Positions 16,120-19,125 of a DNA stretch of 19,125 bases are shown in pieces (within the stretch, counting starts at the first letter, position 1; each line of letters opens with the position of its first letter). The position numbers and the translations under genes were made by a program. The notes beneath the pieces are model-generated. The model made no database searches. It had not been told where the DNA came from and worked only from the letters and a program-made list of their open reading frames with translations. Source of the stretch: JAVBKE01 sp031554215 (lineage in GTDB: Bacteria > Bacillota > Bacilli > JARBTR01); NCBI GenBank assembly GCA_031554215.1, contig JAVBKF010000169.1, positions 1 to 19,125 on the forward strand, given 5' to 3'.

Positions 16120-16524
16120 ATGAAAACAATCTATTTTAGGTTTCTCACAATTGGTATAGTTATGACGCTCCTCGTAGGATGCAATGCAAAGGAATTAACT
16201 GATGAGGATTTCAAAGAAGTCAAAGCAGGAATGACAACAGAAGAGTTGGTAGATACTCTTGGTGAGCCACAAGAAATTGTAACCGATACGGAACTTGCCT
16301 TTAAACAAAAGCATACTGACAGTGATAATTCACTAGATAGAGAAATTGGTGAGGATGGAAATCTGTTTATAAGATTTGCCGGGGGCACAGAGGAAGATCT
16401 TGAAAAACTAAGGGATAAAACTGCAAACGCAGATGAAATGAGCTACTACCATTATGAATATGGTGATAGCTATAGAAATGTCTATATCGTTGAAGATCAG
16501 GTTGTATGGATGACATTTTATTAA
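16120..16524 (+). CDS. Lipoprotein, probable immunity protein 1 for the LXG toxin
   Basis: A 134-aa predicted lipoprotein. It has a basic start, a hydrophobic stretch (FLTIGIVMTLL) and the lipobox LVGC with Cys at 21. The mature part opens with LTDEDFKEVKAGMTTEELVD and TLGEPQEIV. F..I/V.AGMT..E....LGEP is the signature of small BamE/SmpA-like lipoproteins. The acidic C-terminal part holds MSYYHYEYGDS and VYIVEDQVVWMTF. It starts 25 nt after the toxin stop, the normal place of an immunity gene, and two paralogues follow the two orphan toxin tips. Immunity is inferred from position. A lipid-anchored immunity protein implies neutralisation at the outer face of the membrane. Confidence 0.75.
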   Translation: MKTIYFRFLTIGIVMTLLVGCNAKELTDEDFKEVKAGMTTEELVDTLGEPQEIVTDTELAFKQKHTDSDNSLDREIGEDGNLFIRFAGGTEEDLEKLRDKTANADEMSYYHYEYGDSYRNVYIVEDQVVWMTFY

Positions 16525-16899
16525 TTTACTCGTTATTACAGAAAGCGAGTCAGCAAAGATTTTCACTCAGAGTACATTATTGATGAAAGCGGTGCTTTTG
16601 TAAGTCAATGGAATGTGCTGAATGTTGAGAATGGGCAAGTTGATAGTAATCCAGCTCACTATGATCATACGGATAATTTTGAGAATCAAATGACGAATGG
16701 TAGTTCTTTCAATTATGCTGATGAGAATGACTCTGTACATGAGCATTTGGATGTAGACCCACCTGCAATAGTTGACCCAGAGGTAAGAGATAACGTCAAT
16801 TGGGGAATTCCAAATTCAGACACATATGATTACAATTCAGATAACCAAGATGACGATTACTCTGTGTGGGAAAACTCTGGAACAGTCACAAGAAGGTGA
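16525..16899 (+). pseudogene. Orphan toxin C-terminal tip 2 (no start codon)
   Basis: In the frame that follows the lipoprotein stop, the DNA encodes a second copy of the LXG toxin tip: RKRVSKDFHSEYIIDESG (from 16540) through QMTNGSSFNYADENDSVHEH to DDYSVWENSGTVTRR. It matches toxin residues 429-547 almost end to end, and homology starts at exactly the same codon, with mostly synonymous changes in the first 80 nt. There is no ribosome-binding site or true start for the whole domain; a GTG at 16615 would only give a fragment of 94 codons. It therefore looks like a silent cassette that could replace the tip of the full toxin by recombination. The repeat period to the toxin tip is 805 nt. Confidence 0.85.
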
Positions 16900-16905
16900 G
16901 GAAGT

Positions 16906-17304
16906 TTGAAATTGAAAAAAATTATCACAATAGTTTACATTGGAATAATGATAGCAACATTTAGTGGTTGCAGTCAAAAAGAATTGACCGATAAAGATTT
17001 CGATCAGATCAAAGCTGGTATGACAAGAGACGAAGTAGAGAGGTCATTAGGTGAGCCGAAAGAAATAGTACTAGATGATGAGGAAGCGCATTCGCAAAGA
17101 TACGATGAGAGCCAGAATGAAGATCCAGTAGATGCGCCGCAAATTTATTACGATTTCGCTGGAGGAGAGCAAAAGGATTTTCAACTACTTGGTGAGAAAG
17201 TAAGAAGCTCAGATAATTTGAGCTACTATCATTATGAATATGGTGATGACGATTATGAAAATATCTACTTTATTGATGATGAGGTTGTGTGGCGAACATT
17301 TTAG
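16906..17304 (+). CDS. Lipoprotein, probable immunity protein 2
   Basis: A 132-aa paralogue of the lipoprotein at 16120. The start is a TTG at 16906 (or the TTG two codons later) behind AAGGTGAGG, which overlaps the end of orphan tip 2. It has a hydrophobic signal, lipobox FSGC with Cys at 22, then ELTDKDFDQIKAGMTRDE and a LGEPKEIV stretch. The C-terminus repeats LSYYHYEYGDDDYENIYFID and DEVVWRTF. It is strongly acidic outside the signal peptide. The pairing with its own tip and the sequence divergence from copy 1 suggest protection against a variant toxin, which is an inference. Confidence 0.72.
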   Translation: MKLKKIITIVYIGIMIATFSGCSQKELTDKDFDQIKAGMTRDEVERSLGEPKEIVLDDEEAHSQRYDESQNEDPVDAPQIYYDFAGGEQKDFQLLGEKVRSSDNLSYYHYEYGDDDYENIYFIDDEVVWRTF

Positions 17305-17578
17305 TTATTTTTGACAGACACCTGAAACGGCATGGGTTTTGCCAAATCATGATGAATCCTTTGAAAATCAAATGACGAATGGTAGTTCCTTTAATTATGC
17401 TGATCAGAATGATTCTGTGCATGATCATTTAGACGTGGAGCTACCAAAGACACAGGCTCCTGAGATAAGAGATGACGTTAATTGGGGGAGTCCAGATAAG
17501 AAACCATATGACTATAATTCTGATAATGAGCAGGATGATTATTCTGTGTGGAAAGAATCAGGAACTAATATAAAATAG
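17305..17578 (+). pseudogene. Orphan toxin C-terminal tip 3 (shortened)
   Basis: The third tip copy begins after a stop at 17312-17314 with QTPETAWVLPNHDESFENQM and continues as TNGSSFNYADQNDSVHDHLD to DDYSVWKESGTNIK. It lacks the first ~35 residues found in tips 1 and 2 (the DFHSEYIIDESGAF part), so it is shorter. A TTG at 17339 could start a 79-codon fragment, but no ribosome-binding site supports it. The DNA just before it (17302-17350) is repeated at 17985-18033. Confidence 0.82.
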
Positions 17579-17594
17579 AGAGTATGGGATGTAG

Positions 17595-17987
17595 ATGAAA
17601 AAATTTTTTATGCTAATATCTATAGGAATTATGATAATTACAATGGCAGGTTGTGTGCAAAAAGACTTGACAGATAACGACTTCAATCAGATCCAAGCAG
17701 GCATGACAACAGATGAAGTGAAGAGAAAATTAGGAGAACCACAAAAGATTGTGGTAGATGATGAAGCTGTGTATGGACAAATGAACAAGGAGAATGAAAA
17801 TGAGGATCCTGAGGATGCTCCACAGATATATTACGAATTTGCAGGGGGAACAGAAGAGGATTTGATTGAATTAGATGACAAGATCATGAAGTCGAATAAT
17901 TTGAGTTACTATCATTATGAATACGGTAATAGCGACTATCAAAATATTTATTTTGCTGATGATGAGGTTGTATGGCGAACATTTTAG
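17595..17987 (+). CDS. Lipoprotein, probable immunity protein 3
   Basis: A 130-aa third paralogue. ATG start behind GAGAGTATGGGATG, signal MKKFFMLISIGIMIITMAGC with lipobox MAGC (Cys at 20). Then DLTDNDFNQIQAGMTTDEVK and LGEPQKIVVDD, an acidic middle, and LSYYHYEYGNSDYQNIYFAD with DEVVWRTF at the end. It is closest to copy 2. It starts 16 nt after tip 3 and is the last gene of the tip/lipoprotein array. Confidence 0.75.
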   Translation: MKKFFMLISIGIMIITMAGCVQKDLTDNDFNQIQAGMTTDEVKRKLGEPQKIVVDDEAVYGQMNKENENEDPEDAPQIYYEFAGGTEEDLIELDDKIMKSNNLSYYHYEYGNSDYQNIYFADDEVVWRTF

Positions 17988-18240
17988 TTATTTTTAACAG
18001 ACACCAGAAACGGTATGGGTTTTGCTAACTCATGCTGTTTTTTGATGGAGATGGAGTCAAAACTATCTCCAAAAGCATCAATAAATCAGGTTGAAGCCGT
18101 CATGGAAATAAATGTTATAGAGTAAAAGGAGTACGAAACCAGCAAAACCCCCAAAATCAAAAAAATACCAAAGGCTCAGAAGCCTTGGTATCACTCATTA
18201 TACCGATGGTGGGGACCTGAACAGACACGCCTTACCGAAC
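17988..18240. other. Non-coding junction with hairpins before the recombinase
   Basis: After the residual repeat, a 7-bp hairpin TGGAGAT/ATCTCCA lies at 18046-18071. At 18162-18190 the stem ACCAAAGGCT/AGCCTTGGT (one bulged A) is followed on the minus strand by TTTTTTTGATTTT, so it is a terminator for leftward transcription. Beyond it, at about 18200-18222, the minus strand reads GTTCAGGTCCCCACCA, similar to a tRNA T-arm plus acceptor end. That would fit an attachment site for a tRNA-type integrase, but the rest of a tRNA is not present. No gene is seen. Confidence 0.5.
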
Positions 18241-18876
18241 ATGATTTTGAGAGTTGAAAAAAAGCAAATGAAATTTTGGACTTTGGAGCGGTACAAAGCA
18301 CTTGATTCGCTAATTAATGAGGATGAATATTTTCTAAAAGCATTCTTTGCAACTGCATATTTTACAGGTGCGAGGTGTGGGGAGCTTCTGACGTTGTCAT
18401 GGGATGATATACTTCTGAATCATACAGTAGACATCGATAAGACCTTACACAATGTTGCAGGAGATAGCTTCTATGATTCGTCGAAGACAAAAAGCTCGAT
18501 AAGGCAAGTACCTATCAATGCAAGGCTGTATGGAATATTGATGAAATGGAAAACAGAACAAAAACAAATTATCGAAAGCTATTTGCTTGAAAGGAGTGAA
18601 GACACGCCAGTATTCCAATTTAGAGAGATACCACCTACTAGAAATCATTACACAAAGCGAATAGCAACCATTTGCAAAAGAGGCACGCTAGAACCGATTA
18701 GACTACATGATTTTAGGCATTCGCATGTGGCACTCTTAATAGAAATGAAAGAAGAACCGTTACTAATATCTAAGCGCATAGGTCATTCAGATTACACTAC
18801 AACAATGAATATTTATGCCCACTTATTTCCCAATAAACAAAGAAATCTCGCTAACAAATTAGATGGATTATTTTGA
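18241..18876 (+). CDS. Tyrosine recombinase/integrase, N-terminally truncated
   Basis: A 211-aa tyrosine recombinase catalytic domain of the phage and ICE integrase type. The active-site set is complete: Arg45 in FTGARCGELLTL, Lys near 82-84 in DSSKTKSSIRQVP, His156 and Arg159 in LHDFRHSH, His182 in IGHSDY, and Tyr192 in MNIYAHLF. The N-terminal arm-type and core-binding domains (150 or more residues in full-length integrases) are missing. The frame stays open upstream only to about 18121, with unrelated sequence. So it is probably a truncated, non-functional copy even though its frame is open. Its last 130 codons are duplicated at 13300-13692, so the pair brackets the LXG operon as direct repeats. 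Confidence 0.88.
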   Translation: MILRVEKKQMKFWTLERYKALDSLINEDEYFLKAFFATAYFTGARCGELLTLSWDDILLNHTVDIDKTLHNVAGDSFYDSSKTKSSIRQVPINARLYGILMKWKTEQKQIIESYLLERSEDTPVFQFREIPPTRNHYTKRIATICKRGTLEPIRLHDFRHSHVALLIEMKEEPLLISKRIGHSDYTTTMNIYAHLFPNKQRNLANKLDGLF

Positions 18877-18896
18877 CGAAAGAAGCTAGAAATGAA

Positions 18897-18925
18897 TGGA
18901 CAGATATACAAAAGTTAAATAAAAT
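18897..18925 (+). promoter_or_regulatory. Predicted promoter of the type I toxin gene
   Basis: TGGACA (18897-18902) and TAAAAT (18920-18925) are separated by 17 nt. Transcription would start near 18932 and give a leader of about 80 nt before the small toxin gene, which is typical for this class. Confidence 0.55.
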
Positions 18926-19012
18926 CAATGTAGTAGTAAAAAGCATAGAGGGCGGTTGGCTAGATTCCCGACGAAAGGAGGTTAAAACCTTTTCGAGAGG
19001 AGTTGATGCCTT

Positions 19013-19117
19013 ATGACGGTGTTTGAAGCACTAAGTATTATGTTCCAGTTTGGAATGTTCATACTTGGGCTGTTGTCACTGATTATCGTGATAATAAAAT
19101 TCCACATAAAAAAGTAA
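19013..19117 (+). CDS. Small hydrophobic type I toxin (BsrG/TxpA-like, holin-like)
   Basis: A 34-aa peptide that begins MTVFEALSIMFQFGMFILGL, has one membrane span and ends in a basic FHIKK tail. The MTV(Y/F)E(A/S)L start followed by a single hydrophobic helix is characteristic of the BsrG/TxpA group of Bacilli type I toxins (Pfam 'holin-like toxin'). These depolarise or disrupt the membrane and are silenced by an antisense RNA. AGGAG (18998-19002) lies 10 nt before the ATG. A hairpin CGAAAGG/CCTTTTCG (18972-18995) just upstream hides a second AAAGGAGG. The antisense gene would overlap the 3' end, which is cut by the window edge, so it cannot be confirmed. Such genes are common on prophages and mobile islands. 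Confidence 0.8.
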   Translation: MTVFEALSIMFQFGMFILGLLSLIIVIIKFHIKK

Positions 19118-19125
19118 ATCGCCCC

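Larger units (their letters stand above)
17302..18033 (+). repeat. ~47-bp direct repeats bounding the third tip/immunity cassette
   Basis: The stretches 17302-17350 and 17985-18033 each start with TAGTTATTTTT, the stop codon of the preceding lipoprotein gene, and continue with ACAGACACC, GAAACGG and ATGGGTTTTGC. Only about seven bases differ. They enclose exactly one cassette (tip 3 plus immunity 3, period about 683 nt). Recombination between them would delete or amplify that unit. The second copy leads into a dead fragment, QTPETVWVLLTHAVF, followed by a stop. Confidence 0.85.

Noticed and set aside
15735..17987. The tandem repeats as a CRISPR array or satellite
   Set aside because: The repeat unit is 680-805 nt and coding; there are no short direct repeats with regular spacers.

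Overview
The window comes from the chromosome of a low- to mid-GC Gram-positive bacterium of class Bacilli, probably Bacillales. The evidence is a conserved minus-strand block read radA > yacL-type PIN/TRAM > ispD > ispF > gltX > cysS > mrnC > rlmB > sigH > secE > nusG, the usual order in Bacillus and Listeria. A cysteine T-box leader, SigH and the MEP-pathway pair IspD/IspF fit this. I cannot name the genus.

Layout. Positions 1-815 hold a decayed IS3-family element where rplK/rplA would normally follow nusG. Positions 914-12264 hold the housekeeping block. It differs from the textbook order in several ways. No rpmG lies between sigH and secE, and no yacP lies between rlmB and sigH. cysE is missing between gltX and cysS, and its place holds a decayed tyrosine recombinase (about 5946-6265). 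The T-box now sits directly upstream of cysS. radA no longer follows ctsR-mcsA-mcsB-clpC. Promoters can be proposed for sigH, secE-nusG, yacL-ispD-ispF and gltX, and a strong terminator for ispF.

Positions 12265-19125 are accessory. After a gene-poor stretch with repeats and a 5'-truncated, twice-frameshifted minus-strand pseudogene, there is a type VIIb secretion toxin island (about 13.3-18.9 kb). It is bordered by two near-identical direct copies of a tyrosine-recombinase catalytic domain, one dead and one open. Inside is a LXG toxin operon: a small Lap1/WXG100-like protein (apparently frameshifted), a helical Lap2-like protein and a 547-aa LXG toxin. A lipoprotein follows the toxin and is probably its immunity protein. 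Two further tandem copies of [toxin C-terminal tip without a start + lipoprotein] come next, the last bounded by ~47-bp direct repeats. This resembles the orphan toxin-tip/immunity arrays of other polymorphic toxins. The window ends with a 34-aa BsrG/TxpA-like type I toxin with its own promoter and a possible 5'-3' pairing in its mRNA.

How it works together. The core block serves translation (GltX, CysS, MrnC, RlmB), isoprenoid synthesis (IspD, IspF), DNA repair (RadA), transcription (SigH, NusG) and secretion (SecE). The accessory part looks like an interbacterial competition module: Lap1/Lap2 would guide the LXG toxin to a type VII apparatus encoded elsewhere, and the lipoproteins would protect the producer at the outer face of the membrane. 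Function of the toxin tip, immunity role and mobility are inferences from sequence alone.
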